Of a stretch of 64,000 nucleotides of DNA, positions 1 through 8,769 are shown piece after piece (position 1 is the first letter of the stretch; each line of letters starts with the position of its first letter). The position numbers and the translations under genes are program-made. Source of the stretch: Streptomyces candidus (lineage in GTDB: Bacteria; Actinomycetota; Actinomycetes; Streptomycetales; Streptomycetaceae); NCBI RefSeq assembly GCF_014207445.1, contig NZ_JACHEM010000014.1, forward strand, positions 62,001 through 126,000, in the 5' to 3' direction. A model generated the notes under the pieces. The model was given only the letters and a program-made list of their open reading frames with translations. It ran no database searches and had not been told where the DNA came from.

Positions 1-414
1 GGTGGCGCGCAGCGCGGCCAGACCGGACATCCAGAAGTGCGAGTGCACCACGTCGGGCAGCGCGCCGCGCCAGGTGCGCGCCAGGTAGCGGCCGAACTCC
101 GGCATGTGGGGCAGCAGTTCGTCCTTGGGGATCTGCTCGGGCGGGCCCGCGGGCACGTGGTGCACCTCCACTCCCGCACACAGGGGGACGCGTACGGGCA
201 GACCGGGCGAGTCACGGCGGGTGTAGACGGTCACCCGGTGCCCGCGATCGGCGAGCGCGCCGGCGAGGCAGGCGACGTGCACGTTCTGGCCGCCCGCGTC
301 GACGCCGCCCAGCGTGGCGAGCGGACTGGCGTGCTCCGAGACGAGGGCGATGGAGAGCGCTCCGGGACCGCCGGGCTCCGCGTCGAGAGCCGCCGGATCG
401 AGGGTCGAGGTCAT
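1..414 (-). CDS. GT4 glycosyltransferase, N-terminal part (runs off window)
   Basis: Only the first 138 codons are present; the rest lies left of position 1. After about 20 residues the protein has the signature of MshA/sucrose-synthase-like GT4 enzymes: VSEHASPLATLGG then VDAGGQNVHV (near residues 25-48), followed by LADRGHRVTVYTR and DVVHSHFWMSG. These form the N-terminal Rossmann lobe that binds the acceptor. The enzyme would transfer a sugar from a nucleotide sugar to a small acceptor or glycan in the cytoplasm. Its ATG overlaps the stop of the upstream gene by 4 bp (ATGA), so it is the last visible gene of a coupled operon. The acceptor is unknown; family assignment is secure, specificity is not. 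Confidence 0.85.
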   Translation of the reverse strand, partial: MTSTLDPAALDAEPGGPGALSIALVSEHASPLATLGGVDAGGQNVHVACLAGALADRGHRVTVYTRRDSPGLPVRVPLCAGVEVHHVPAGPPEQIPKDELLPHMPEFGRYLARTWRGALPDVVHSHFWMSGLAALRAT

Positions 415-1376
415 GAGGTCGCCTCCGTCAGCACACGCTCCCAGTCGTCGAGGAAGCGCTTGAGTCCGTACCGTTCGAGAGCGGCCTGGCGTGCGCGCGC
501 GCCGTCCTCGGCCGCGGCCTCCGGTTCCCGCAGGTAGTGCCGGGCCGCCCGGGCGAGCACCTCGGGACGGGTGGAGAGTGTGCCGGTGCCGGGTTTGACG
601 GCCTCGATCGCCTCGGTGGTGGCGAGTGCCACGACCGGCATACCCAGGTGCATGGCCTCCAGCAGCGAGAGACCGAGGGACGTCCAGCGCACCGGGTGCA
701 GGTACAGGCGTCGCTGTGCGAGTGCCGCGTGCAGTTCGCTCTGCGGGAGGTCGGCGGTGCGGCAGCGGTCCTCGGGGACGCCCAGGTGTGCGGCCAGGCC
801 CTCGGTCCGCATCCCGAAGACGTCGAGGGGCGCCGCCTCGCTCAGAGCGGGAAGGAGGTCGGTGCCGGTGTGACGGCCGCGGCGCACCGGCTCGTTGACG
901 ACGACGGCGGCCCGGGCCAGGCGGCCGGTGTACTGGTGGCCCGGGTCGACGATGCCGTGCTCGATCACCTCGGTGCGGGTGGTGCCGTTGTCCCAGAAGA
1001 GCCGGTTGAAGTGCGTGACGTGCACGAGCGTCAGGTCGTCGCGGCCGGCGCACGGGTGCCGGGTGCGCGGCACGTCGCCGTCCGGGGTGTTGTGCTCCAG
1101 GTACACCGCGGGCACGTCCCGTCCCGGGCGCCGTCCGCCGAGCCAGCGTTCGGCCAGTTCCGCTTCGTGCGGCCGCTGGAGGAGGACCAGGTCCACGTCC
1201 GCGTCGCGCAGTTCACCGGGCGTCATCTCGCGCACCGAGTCGGGCCAGGCGAACGTGCGCGCGCGGCCGAGGCCGTCGGGTCCGCGGTCCGGTGTCACGG
1301 GTACGAGGTAGGTGTGCGGTCCCTGCACGAACGAGGTCGTCCAGGAACCGTGTACGTGCCACAGCAGGATGTTCAT
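411..1376 (-). CDS. GT4-like glycosyltransferase
   Basis: 321 residues, starting at the ATG that overlaps the preceding gene's stop by 4 bp. N-terminal MNILLWHVHGSWTTSFVQG matches a group of actinobacterial glycosyltransferases. The C-terminal lobe has SLLEAMHLGMPVVALATTEA, the usual GT4 donor-site segment with the E-x7-E-type glutamate. It is shorter than classical GT4 enzymes (about 370-400 residues). It is coupled at both ends to other glycosyltransferase genes, which argues for sequential sugar addition to one product. Donor and acceptor cannot be read from the sequence. Confidence 0.85.
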   Translation of the reverse strand: MNILLWHVHGSWTTSFVQGPHTYLVPVTPDRGPDGLGRARTFAWPDSVREMTPGELRDADVDLVLLQRPHEAELAERWLGGRRPGRDVPAVYLEHNTPDGDVPRTRHPCAGRDDLTLVHVTHFNRLFWDNGTTRTEVIEHGIVDPGHQYTGRLARAAVVVNEPVRRGRHTGTDLLPALSEAAPLDVFGMRTEGLAAHLGVPEDRCRTADLPQSELHAALAQRRLYLHPVRWTSLGLSLLEAMHLGMPVVALATTEAIEAVKPGTGTLSTRPEVLARAARHYLREPEAAAEDGARARQAALERYGLKRFLDDWERVLTEATS

Positions 1377-2515
1377 ACGCTCGCTCCTCGTTCCGTGCCG
1401 GGCGTACGGCCCGTTCCGTTCGGCGGGTGGGACAGGGACGCCGTCGGCGAGGACGGCGACGCGGGCGGACGCGGGTAGGTCCGGGGGGTGGTGGTGCCGT
1501 CGGCCAGCATCGCCACGGCGGCGAGCACCTCGGCGTCCCCCACACCGTCGAGGCAGGGGTGGCCGGGCAGCGGGCAGTTCCGCGCCCTGCTGTCCGCGCA
1601 CTCCTCGCGCTGGTCGCCGAGCAGGACGTGGGGTACGCCGTACGGGCCCCAGCGCTCAGCCGGCACGACCGGCGCGAACAGACTGGCGACGGGTGTTCCG
1701 ACGGCGGCGGCGAGGTGCCCGGGCCCGGTGTTGCCGACCACCGCGACCCGCGCCCCCGCGAGTACGCCCGCCAGTTGCCGCAGATCGGTGTTTCCGCCGA
1801 GGTCGAGGGCGTGCCCCGCGGCGACCCGCGCGGTCAGCTCCCGCTCCGCGGGACCGCCGGTGACCACGACCCGGTGCCCGGCGGCGGCGAGGGCTGCCGC
1901 GGCGCGCCGCGCCCGGTCGGGACTCCACGCGCGGGCGGGCACGGCGGCCCCCGGGTGCAGCACGACATAGGGTCCGCCACCGGTCAGCGAGGTGGTGTCG
2001 GGCGGCGTCGTCACGCGCAGCGCCCCGTCGTCGCCGGGCGGCAGCGAGAAGCCGCAGGCGCGGGCCAGGTCCAGGGCCGCCGAAGCCTCGTGGCGGTGCG
2101 GCAGCCGGTGGTGGCGCAGATCCAGGAGGGCGCCGGGGTAGTCCTCGCTGTCGGCGGCCGTCCAGGCGACGCCTGCCAGTTTCAGGAGCAGCGCCACGGG
2201 CAGCGGGCTCTGGTGGTAGGAGACGAGGATCAGGGCTCGGTCGAAGCGGCCGCGCGTCACCGTGTCGAGCACCTGTTGCGTCGCTTCGCGTGTGACCGGC
2301 GCCGGGTCCAGTCCCACCCACGGGGCGTCGTACACCAGGACGTCGTCGACGCCGGGCAGGAGTGCCCCCGCGTCGACGCCCTGAGGTCCGCAGAGCAGCG
2401 CGGTGTACGAGGAGCCGGCCGCCACCGCACGGACGGCGGGCCCGGCCAGCAGCACGTCACCCGCACTGTCGAGGCGCACGACGAGGGTGCGCGGAAGGCG
2501 GGGGGTGCCGGTCAT
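1373..2515 (-). CDS. GT9 (heptosyltransferase-family) glycosyltransferase
   Basis: 380 residues. The N-terminus LVVRLDSAGDVLLAGPAVRA is the GT9 acceptor-domain signature (GD-x-L-x-x-x-P). The C-terminal NTGPGHLAAAVGTPVASLFA is the donor-site helix seen in ADP-heptose:LPS heptosyltransferases. The last 45 residues form a Pro/Ser/Thr-rich tail beyond the usual fold. Streptomyces lacks LPS, so the acceptor is another glycan or metabolite. The GmhB-like phosphatase directly upstream, a step in ADP-heptose synthesis, supports a heptose donor. Both ends overlap neighbouring genes by 4 bp. Confidence 0.9.
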   Translation of the reverse strand: MTGTPRLPRTLVVRLDSAGDVLLAGPAVRAVAAGSSYTALLCGPQGVDAGALLPGVDDVLVYDAPWVGLDPAPVTREATQQVLDTVTRGRFDRALILVSYHQSPLPVALLLKLAGVAWTAADSEDYPGALLDLRHHRLPHRHEASAALDLARACGFSLPPGDDGALRVTTPPDTTSLTGGGPYVVLHPGAAVPARAWSPDRARRAAAALAAAGHRVVVTGGPAERELTARVAAGHALDLGGNTDLRQLAGVLAGARVAVVGNTGPGHLAAAVGTPVASLFAPVVPAERWGPYGVPHVLLGDQREECADSRARNCPLPGHPCLDGVGDAEVLAAVAMLADGTTTPRTYPRPPASPSSPTASLSHPPNGTGRTPGTERGASV

Positions 2516-3213
2516 CGCCAGGCCTCCGTTTCCGGCGCGCGGGCGGGCGCCGCCGTGCGGGGCGTCCGCGGTGGAGCGAGGGCCAGGTGCACGGCGGCGA
2601 GGAGGTCGGGAGCCACAGCGTCCGCGTCCGCGGTCTCCTCGGCGCGGGTGACCGCGGTGGGTACCAGCACGCCACGGGCCCCGGCGGCGCGGGCGGCGAG
2701 AACGTCGGCGCCGATGTCACCGATGACGACCGTACGTCCGGGGGGCACGCCGAGGCGCGCGCACGCGGCGAGCACCAGTCCGGGCGCCGGTTTGCGGCAG
2801 GCGCAGCCGTCGCCGGGGCCGTGCGGGCAGACTGCCCACACCCCGAAGGGGCCCAGCAGTTCCTCCACGCGCCGCCGCACCGCGTCGACCTGGCAAGCGG
2901 TCAGCAGGCCGCGGGCGACGCCCGACTGGTTGCTCACGACCCCGAAGGGGACGCCCGCCGCGCGAACGGCGTCGACGGCGTCCCGCGCGGTGGGCATGAG
3001 TTTCACCAGTGCGGGGTCGCCGTTGTAGGGCACGTCCTCCACGAGGGTGCCGTCGCGGTCGAAGAGGACCGCCGCCGGGAGTTCCCGGTCGCCGCGCGGC
3101 TTCGCCCGGGTTCCCGGTGCCGGTGGTCTGCCGCGTGGTCCGTCGAGCAGCCAGGGGCCGTCGCCCCGGGTGTGCAAGCCCCGTCGCGGGCCTGCCGCGG
3201 GGAGCCCGTTCAT
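2512..3213 (-). CDS. D-glycero-manno-heptose-1,7-bisphosphate phosphatase-like HAD (GmhB family)
   Basis: 233 residues. HAD motif I is FDRDGTLVED with D52 and D54 as nucleophile and acid; motif II is VVSNQSGVA. The zinc-binding loop typical of GmhB is present as C129-x-H131 and C137-x-C139. Family members remove the 7-phosphate from heptose bisphosphate to allow ADP- or GDP-heptose formation; histidinol-phosphate phosphatase is the close alternative. The N-terminal 45 residues are an extra Arg/Pro/Gly-rich segment, so a later start is possible, but the chosen ATG overlaps the upstream stop by 4 bp. Heptose use fits the neighbouring GT9 gene. Confidence 0.85.
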   Translation of the reverse strand: MNGLPAAGPRRGLHTRGDGPWLLDGPRGRPPAPGTRAKPRGDRELPAAVLFDRDGTLVEDVPYNGDPALVKLMPTARDAVDAVRAAGVPFGVVSNQSGVARGLLTACQVDAVRRRVEELLGPFGVWAVCPHGPGDGCACRKPAPGLVLAACARLGVPPGRTVVIGDIGADVLAARAAGARGVLVPTAVTRAEETADADAVAPDLLAAVHLALAPPRTPRTAAPARAPETEAWR

Positions 3214-4310
3214 CGGCGCACCCGTTCCTCGGGGGCCCGCCGGACCGGCGGTCCTGGGGTGCGGCCGGGTCCGGCCCCGCGCACCTGGAGCGGCTGCGCC
3301 TCCCGGTGGGCAAGCTGTCCGCGCAGCCAGTGCCAGACGGCGGCGGGCGGAATGAAGACGCTGGTCCACGCCATGGTGGCCACTTCGTCGCGGTTCCGCG
3401 GCCCCGGCAGGATCCGGGCGAGAGCGAATTCGGTGGTACCGGCCAGCCAGAGCGCGGCGCAGGCGGTGGCGGCCCGGCGCCTGCGCAGGACGGTGCAGGC
3501 GAGCGTCCCGGCCGCCGCCGCGGTCACGGCGAGGTGGCGGGGCAGCCTTCCGCGCGGTGCGGCGGCGCGGGTCCACCAGTCGGGCCCGTGCAGCCGCGTC
3601 ATGAGCACGTCGTCCGCGTTCCCCGCCTGGAGGCGCAGCGAGATCCAGCGGTCGGCCGGGCGCACCGGGTGAGCCGTGGAGCGTGTTCCCGCGGCCACCC
3701 TCCAGCCGGCGGCGAGCACGCGCAGCGCGAGGTCGGCGTCTTCCCTGAACGCACGGCGGAACCGCTCGTCGAAGCCTCCGACGGCCTCCAGCGCCTCGCG
3801 CCGGTAGGCCATGTCGGCGGTGATCCAACGGGCGGTGGCGAGGCCCGCGGTGTTGCGTTCCCAGTCCGTGGGCCTGCGGTCCTCGGGCAGGGGCACGTCG
3901 ATGCGGGCGGTGACCGCCGCGTCGCGCGGCCTCGCCGCGCGGAGGTCGGCGGCCAGTTCGTCCCCCCAGGCGGGCCCCGGGACGACGTCGTCGTCCAGGA
4001 AGACGATCCACGGCACGTCACCGGCCGCCCGCCACCCGGTGTTACGGGCCGCGGCGGGGCCCATGGCCCGGCCGCCGACCACGGTGGTGACGGAGGACAG
4101 GGACGGTGGGACGTGGTCCTCCAGCGGTGTCCTGCCGTGAGGTCCTGGCCGGTCGTCGACGAGAATCAGCCGGTCCGGCTTCGGTCCGGCGGCCCCGGCC
4201 AGCGCGTGCAGCGTCACCCGCAGACTGGGCCGTCCCAGGGTGGGGACGACCACCGCGTACGTGGCGGCGGCGCGGCCGGTGCCGCCGGTCCGTTTCGGGT
4301 GCGTGGACAT
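3210..4310 (-). CDS. GT2 family glycosyltransferase
   Basis: 366 residues. The N-terminal nucleotide-sugar fold is seen as YAVVVPTLGRPSL (residues 18-30), LILVDDRPG, GPAAARNTGWR and the metal-binding FLDDDVVPG (D106-D108). The C-terminal 120 residues contain Ala/Leu-rich segments (LACTVLRRRRAATACAALWL) that may contact the membrane. A start ATG at 4310 shares one base with the upstream stop (TGATG), a sign of translational coupling. GT2 enzymes are inverting; the substrate is unknown. Confidence 0.88.
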   Translation of the reverse strand: MSTHPKRTGGTGRAAATYAVVVPTLGRPSLRVTLHALAGAAGPKPDRLILVDDRPGPHGRTPLEDHVPPSLSSVTTVVGGRAMGPAAARNTGWRAAGDVPWIVFLDDDVVPGPAWGDELAADLRAARPRDAAVTARIDVPLPEDRRPTDWERNTAGLATARWITADMAYRREALEAVGGFDERFRRAFREDADLALRVLAAGWRVAAGTRSTAHPVRPADRWISLRLQAGNADDVLMTRLHGPDWWTRAAAPRGRLPRHLAVTAAAAGTLACTVLRRRRAATACAALWLAGTTEFALARILPGPRNRDEVATMAWTSVFIPPAAVWHWLRGQLAHREAQPLQVRGAGPGRTPGPPVRRAPEERVRR

Positions 4311-5971
4311 CAGGCACCGCCGCCCTCGGAGGTCCGGAAGAGGTCCTGACGGCGGATGGCGTACGGGCCGATGGCCAGCAGGTCGACGGGCGAGGAGCCG
4401 AAGCACTCCAGCGCGTCCCGCGGGTCGTCCACCATCGGGCGGCCCGCCGTGTTCAGGCTCGTGTTGACGACGACCGGCAGGCCGGTGAGCTTCTCGAACT
4501 CGCCGAGCATGCGGGCCACCAGGGGTTCCTGCGCCGGGTCCACGGTCTGGATGCGGGCCGTCCCGTCGACGTGGACGACGGCCGGGATACGGTCGCGCCA
4601 GGCTTCGGCCACGTCGTGCACGAACAGCATGTACGGGCTGGGCATCGGGCCGTCGAAGATCTCCGGGGCGCGGTCGGCGAGCACCATCGGGGCGACGGGA
4701 CGGAACTGCTCGCGGCCCTTGACGTCGTTGAGCCGTTCCAGGTTGCCCGCGTGCCCTGGGTGCGCCATGAGCGAGCGGTGGCCGAGCGCCCGGGGACCGT
4801 ATTCCGACCGGCCCTGGAACCAGGCGACGATCCGGTTCTCCGCCAGCGCCCGCGCCACTGTCGCGGCGATGTCCGCGGGGCGCTCGAAGGTGACGGCGGC
4901 CGTCTTCAGCAGGGCGCCGAGTTCGGCGTCCGACCAGTCGCGGCCCAGGTCAGCGCCGGACATGGGCTCCGGCCGGACGCCCCCGTCCGCGGTGAGCAGC
5001 AGCGCGCCGCCCAGCGCCGTGCCCGCGTCACCCGCCGCGGGCTGCACCCACACCCTGGCGAAGGGGCCTTCCCTGGCGATCCGGGTGTTGGCGACGCAGT
5101 TCAGTGCGACGCCGCCGGCGAGCGTGAGCACGCTGTGGTGCGTCTTGCCGTGCAGCCAGCGCGCCAGGTCGAGCAGGGTCTCCTCAAGGACGGCCTGCGT
5201 GCTGGCCGCCACGTCCGCGTGGTCCTGCGTCCACGGTTCGTCGGCGCCGCGCGGCGGGCACAGTTCGTGCCACGGCACGGCGGTGGCACGGAAGCCCCCG
5301 TCGCCGGTCGGGTACACGTGCCGGCGCAGTTCGGGCAGCATCCGCGGGGTGCCGTGGGAGGCGAGGGCCATCACCTTGAACTCGTCGGAGGAGCGCAGGA
5401 ACCCGAGGTGCTGCGTGAGCTCTTCGTAGACCAGGCCGAGGGAGTGCGGCAGGTCCTGGGAGTACAGCGGTTCGAGCGTGTCGCGGACCCGTCGTGCGGC
5501 GAGGTGCGAGGCACGCTCGCCGCGGCCGTCCAGCACCAGTACCGAGGAGTCCTCCGCATCCGGCACGGCGAAGGCGCTCGACGCGGCGTGCGCCATGTGG
5601 TGCGGCACGAACCGGACGATGCCGGGGTCCAGTCCCGGCAGGGCGGTCCTGAGGAAGTTCGGCGCCTCCCTGGCGTACGTCTGGCGCAGGTGGTCCCAGG
5701 GGTCGTCGAGGCCCATGGCGTCGGCGGGTCTGGCGAGGGCGGGATCGTAGGAGTAGGCGACCGCGTCGAGGTCCTGGGGCCGCAGGCCGGCCCTGCGCAG
5801 GCACCAGGCGGCGGCCTGCTCGGGCAGTTCCCAGGCCGAGAACGGCAGCGGCCGTTTCCCGTGCTTGCGCCGGGAGAACCGTTCCTCCTCGGCGGCGGCG
5901 ACCGTTCGGCCGTCGATCACGAGGGCGGCGGCGGGGTCATGGAAGAGAGCGTTGATTCCTAGGACGCGCAT
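4310..5971 (-). CDS. NodU/CmcH-type O-carbamoyltransferase
   Basis: 553 residues, normal for the family. It starts MRVLGINALFHDPAAALV and carries the Kae1-like domain, with FVPHHMAHAAS (H124, H125, H128) as metal ligands and VLVLDGRGERASH as the ATP/carbamoyl-adenylate region. The C-terminal YrdC-like half has GRSEYGPRALGHRS and NTSLNTAGRPMVDDP. The family transfers carbamoyl from carbamoyl phosphate through carbamoyl-AMP to a sugar or antibiotic hydroxyl (NodU, CmcH, TobZ). Sitting in a glycosyltransferase operon, it probably carbamoylates a sugar of the operon's product. It has a 1-bp overlap with the GT2 gene downstream. Confidence 0.93.
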   Translation of the reverse strand: MRVLGINALFHDPAAALVIDGRTVAAAEEERFSRRKHGKRPLPFSAWELPEQAAAWCLRRAGLRPQDLDAVAYSYDPALARPADAMGLDDPWDHLRQTYAREAPNFLRTALPGLDPGIVRFVPHHMAHAASSAFAVPDAEDSSVLVLDGRGERASHLAARRVRDTLEPLYSQDLPHSLGLVYEELTQHLGFLRSSDEFKVMALASHGTPRMLPELRRHVYPTGDGGFRATAVPWHELCPPRGADEPWTQDHADVAASTQAVLEETLLDLARWLHGKTHHSVLTLAGGVALNCVANTRIAREGPFARVWVQPAAGDAGTALGGALLLTADGGVRPEPMSGADLGRDWSDAELGALLKTAAVTFERPADIAATVARALAENRIVAWFQGRSEYGPRALGHRSLMAHPGHAGNLERLNDVKGREQFRPVAPMVLADRAPEIFDGPMPSPYMLFVHDVAEAWRDRIPAVVHVDGTARIQTVDPAQEPLVARMLGEFEKLTGLPVVVNTSLNTAGRPMVDDPRDALECFGSSPVDLLAIGPYAIRRQDLFRTSEGGGA

Positions 5972-6129
5972 GGGGTGTCCGAGATTCTGTCGGGGGTCCT
6001 TCGCACGTGCCGGTGTACGAGCCTGCGCAGTCGCGCGACCGCGGCACGGGAAACATGACCGAATGGGAAGCATGACTCAATGGGGTCCGCGCGGTGGTTC
6101 TTCCGCGGCGAGGGGCGCGGTCTCGCGCC

Positions 6130-6163
6130 GCTGATCGGTGGGAGGAACGCTCCGCCGATCAGC
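6130..6163. terminator. Inverted repeat between operon genes
   Basis: GCTGATCGG (6130-6138) pairs with CCGATCAGC (6155-6163) across a 16-nt loop, in the 251-bp gap between the epimerase stop and the carbamoyltransferase start. A second short hairpin (ACCGCC-CGTC-GGCGGT) follows near 6177. This may be a terminator or attenuator separating the epimerase from the downstream coupled operon. No U-run is present, which is usual for GC-rich actinobacteria. Confidence 0.35.
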
Positions 6164-6222
6164 AGGGGCGAACGCACCGCCCGTCGGCGGTCCGCGGCGC
6201 CCTATGTGCGCCGCGCAGCCGA

Positions 6223-7185
6223 TCAGCGTTCCGCTGTGGCGCGGAACCAGTCGATGGTGCGCCGGAGCCCTTCCCGGGCCGGCACGTCCGGTTCCCAGCC
6301 GAGCTTGTCGCGCGCCAGGGTGATGTCGGGGCAGCGGACGGCCGGGTCGTCCGTCGGCCGGGCGATGAAACGGATCTCCGAGCGGGACCCGGTGAGCTCG
6401 ATGACCAGGCGCGCCAGTTCGAGCATCGTGATTTCGGTGGGGTTTCCGATGTTGACGGGGCCCCGCATGTCGTGGGCGGCTGCCGCGAGGATGCCGCGCA
6501 CGGTGTCGTCGACGTAGCACAGCGAGCGGGTCTGGTTCCCGTCGCCGGTGACGGTGAGGGGCTCGCCATCCAGCGCCTGCCGGACGAAGGTGGGCACCGC
6601 CCTGCCGTCGTGTCCGCGCATCCGGGGGCCGTAGGTGTTGAACAGCCGCACGATGGCGGTGTCGGTGCCTTTCGCGTCGGCGTGCGCGGTGGTCAGGGCC
6701 TCACCGAACCGCTTCGCCTCGTCGTACACGCTGCGCGGTCCGACCGGGTTGACATGACCCCAGTACCGCTCGTTCTGCGGGTTCTGCTGGGGATCCCCGT
6801 ACACCTCCGACGTGGAGGCGAGCACGAAGCGGGCGTCGGAGCGGTGCGCCAGCCTCAGGGCGTTGCGCGTGCCGAGGCTGCCGGTGTCCAGGGTGTGCAG
6901 GGGCAGCCGCAGGTAGTCGGTCGGCGACGCCGGCGAGGCGAAGTGCAGGACCAGATCGGGGCGGCGTTCAACGGTGAAGTCCTCGGCCACGTTCGCCCGT
7001 ACGAGCTGGAACCCCGGGCGGTCCAGGAACGGTTCCAGGTTCTCCGGGCGCCCCGTGCTGAAGTCGTCCACGCAGGTCACGGCTGTTCCCTCAGCCAGCA
7101 GGGCGGCACACAGATGCGAACCGACGAAACCGCCGCCGCCCGTGACGACGGCGTGCTCCCACTTCCCTGGCGAAGCTGTGGTCAT
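6223..7185 (-). CDS. UDP-glucuronate decarboxylase-like NAD-dependent SDR
   Basis: 320 residues, an extended SDR. The NAD site is TGGGGFVGSH (residues 15-24), and the YxxxK catalytic pair lies in SVYDEAKRFGEAL (about 150-155). The stretches HFASPASPTDYL, LASTSEVYGDPQ and YWGHVNPVGPRSVYDEAK are close to the UDP-xylose synthase (UXS) subgroup, so conversion of UDP-glucuronate to UDP-xylose is the likeliest reaction; a dTDP-glucose 4,6-dehydratase-like role is the alternative. It is first in the operon direction, 251 bp from the carbamoyltransferase, and probably supplies a nucleotide sugar to the glycosyltransferases. Confidence 0.88.
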   Translation of the reverse strand: MTTASPGKWEHAVVTGGGGFVGSHLCAALLAEGTAVTCVDDFSTGRPENLEPFLDRPGFQLVRANVAEDFTVERRPDLVLHFASPASPTDYLRLPLHTLDTGSLGTRNALRLAHRSDARFVLASTSEVYGDPQQNPQNERYWGHVNPVGPRSVYDEAKRFGEALTTAHADAKGTDTAIVRLFNTYGPRMRGHDGRAVPTFVRQALDGEPLTVTGDGNQTRSLCYVDDTVRGILAAAAHDMRGPVNIGNPTEITMLELARLVIELTGSRSEIRFIARPTDDPAVRCPDITLARDKLGWEPDVPAREGLRRTIDWFRATAER

Positions 7186-7484
7186 CCGAATCTCCTCCGT
7201 ACGGGGGAACGGCGCGCCGTGGTGCCGACCTCGGGTCGTCGAGTGCGCCCTGGGCCGCCGAGTTCTCGATCAGCCTCTGCCATCGGAGCGCGGACGGCTC
7301 GGTGGGACGGGGCATACGGGTGACCGCGCCGCGTCGGTCCTCCCCGGCCCACGCCGACGCGGCACACGCGATGCCCGCCGCACAGCGCCGGAGCGGGGTG
7401 GCAGCGGGCATCGGGGCTGTTCGGGTGCGGGCTTTCCGGAGCGGGAGGACCGGATGGCGCCGGGGGGACTCGGGATTCGTACGG
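7186..7484. other. Intergenic, no gene seen
   Basis: About 300 bp upstream of the epimerase start and downstream of the DUF6158 stop. It should hold the promoter of the glycan operon, but I could not identify a convincing -35/-10 pair. No conserved protein or RNA was recognised on either strand. Confidence 0.4.
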
Positions 7485-7730
7485 TCAGTCGTCCTCGCCG
7501 GTACGGGCGCGGGCGCCGGCGCGGGTGCGGGAGGAGGTCTGGGCGCGTTGCGGGTGACGGCGTACGTACTCGCGTTCCAGCTCGTTCATCCGTTCCGTAT
7601 GCGTGGTGAGCGCGTCGTCCGACGCGTGCAGCAGGGTTTCGTGCCGCGTGCGGTGGATGGCCTCCAGTTCCTTCAGAAGCTGTCCGTCTTCCAGGTCCCG
7701 GGCCGACGGCCCGCCCTCGTGAACGGTCAT
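7485..7730 (-). CDS. DUF6158 family small protein
   Basis: 81 residues. The core LLKELEAIHRTRHETLLHAS, then DDALTTHTERMNELEREYVRR, is the conserved helical pattern of DUF6158, a small Streptomyces family of unknown function. It is Glu/Arg-rich with strong amphipathic helix potential and an Arg/Ala-rich tail. It has no membrane segment or signal. It stands alone upstream of the stress-type genes; in other streptomycetes such proteins tend to sit with DUF4383 and CBS proteins, as here (from memory). Confidence 0.8.
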   Translation of the reverse strand: MTVHEGGPSARDLEDGQLLKELEAIHRTRHETLLHASDDALTTHTERMNELEREYVRRHPQRAQTSSRTRAGARARTGEDD

Positions 7731-8001
7731 CTCGGATGCGCCTCCTTCGCCTCGCCAGGTGCGGGCCGGCTGTGGACGTCGTGACGGTCCATGCCGGCTC
7801 CCGACCTCATCCTGCCCCGTCGGGCGGCCCCGCGCACAAGGAAGTCGTGCCTGGCCGACGTGTCCGGGCAGGTCCCCCGGGCCCGTGACTCCACGCGCTC
7901 CGCGTGCATGACAGTCCCAGGGGCGGGATAAAGGAGCGAGCAGTCACGCCCGGAAAGACCGGGCCGACCTCAACGTCCGTTCCACGGCAGAAAGAGCTGT
8001 C

Positions 8002-8463
8002 ATGACCTCTTCCCAGTCCCGCCCCGCGCCCGTCGCCAGGAGCGCTGTACAGAAGGCCGCGCTACTGGTCGGCGCCGTCTTCCTCCTCGTGGGCGTCCTC
8101 GGCTTCATCCCCGGGGTCACCACCCACTACGACACGATGAAGTTCGCCGAACACCACTCGGAGGCGAAGCTCCTGGGCCTCTTCCAGGTGTCCATCCTGC
8201 ACAACATCGTCCACCTGCTGTTCGGTGTCGCGGGAATCGCCATGGCCAGGGCTGCCGGCACCGCCCGCACCTATCTGGTCGGCGGCGGGATCATCTACCT
8301 CCTGCTGTGGCTCTACGGTCTGTTCATCGACCACGACAGTGCGGCGAACTTCATCCCGGTCAACACCGCCGACAACTGGCTCCACTTCGTCCTCGGCGTC
8401 GGCATGATCGCGCTGGGCGTCCTGCTGACGCGCCGCACCGCCCGCACACGGCCGGCCCGGTAG
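8002..8463 (+). CDS. DUF4383 four-helix membrane protein
   Basis: 153 residues with four hydrophobic segments: about residues 20-40 (KAALLVGAVFLLVGVLGFIPG), 60-80 (LLGLFQVSILHNIVHLLFGV), 92-110 (YLVGGGIIYLLLWLYGLFID) and 125-143 (WLHFVLGVGMIALGVLLT). The FQVSILHNIVHLLFGVAG signature and the conserved histidines are typical of DUF4383. Function is unknown; family members are common beside stress genes in actinobacteria. Its ATG follows the AAAGAG segment with acceptable spacing. Confidence 0.9.
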   Translation: MTSSQSRPAPVARSAVQKAALLVGAVFLLVGVLGFIPGVTTHYDTMKFAEHHSEAKLLGLFQVSILHNIVHLLFGVAGIAMARAAGTARTYLVGGGIIYLLLWLYGLFIDHDSAANFIPVNTADNWLHFVLGVGMIALGVLLTRRTARTRPAR

Positions 8464-8769
8464 CGCCACCGGACCTGCGGACAACGGCCGGCTGCGGCGC
8501 ACACCTCGTCCACCTCCCGAAGGGAGCCGCAGGCGGCCATGTCCGTGCGACCACGCACGTGCGACTCGTACGTACAACGGCGCCGTTCGACCCGGTGCTC
8601 CCCTCGGAGTCGGCGCTCGTCCCAGGGCGGCACCCACACCGGAAGGGTGAATTGTCATGAGTTATGCATCGCGGCCAGCGGGGAACGAGTGTCACGTCAT
8701 GCTCACCGAACACACCGTCGCGCAGGGTTTCCGACGAGCGACGGTGGCACAGAAAAGGGGAATGTCCCG

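Noticed and set aside
4106..5962. Long plus-strand open frame opposite the carbamoyltransferase gene
   Set aside because: Arg/Val/Gly-rich antisense shadow of a well-conserved gene; no ribosome site or recognisable protein.
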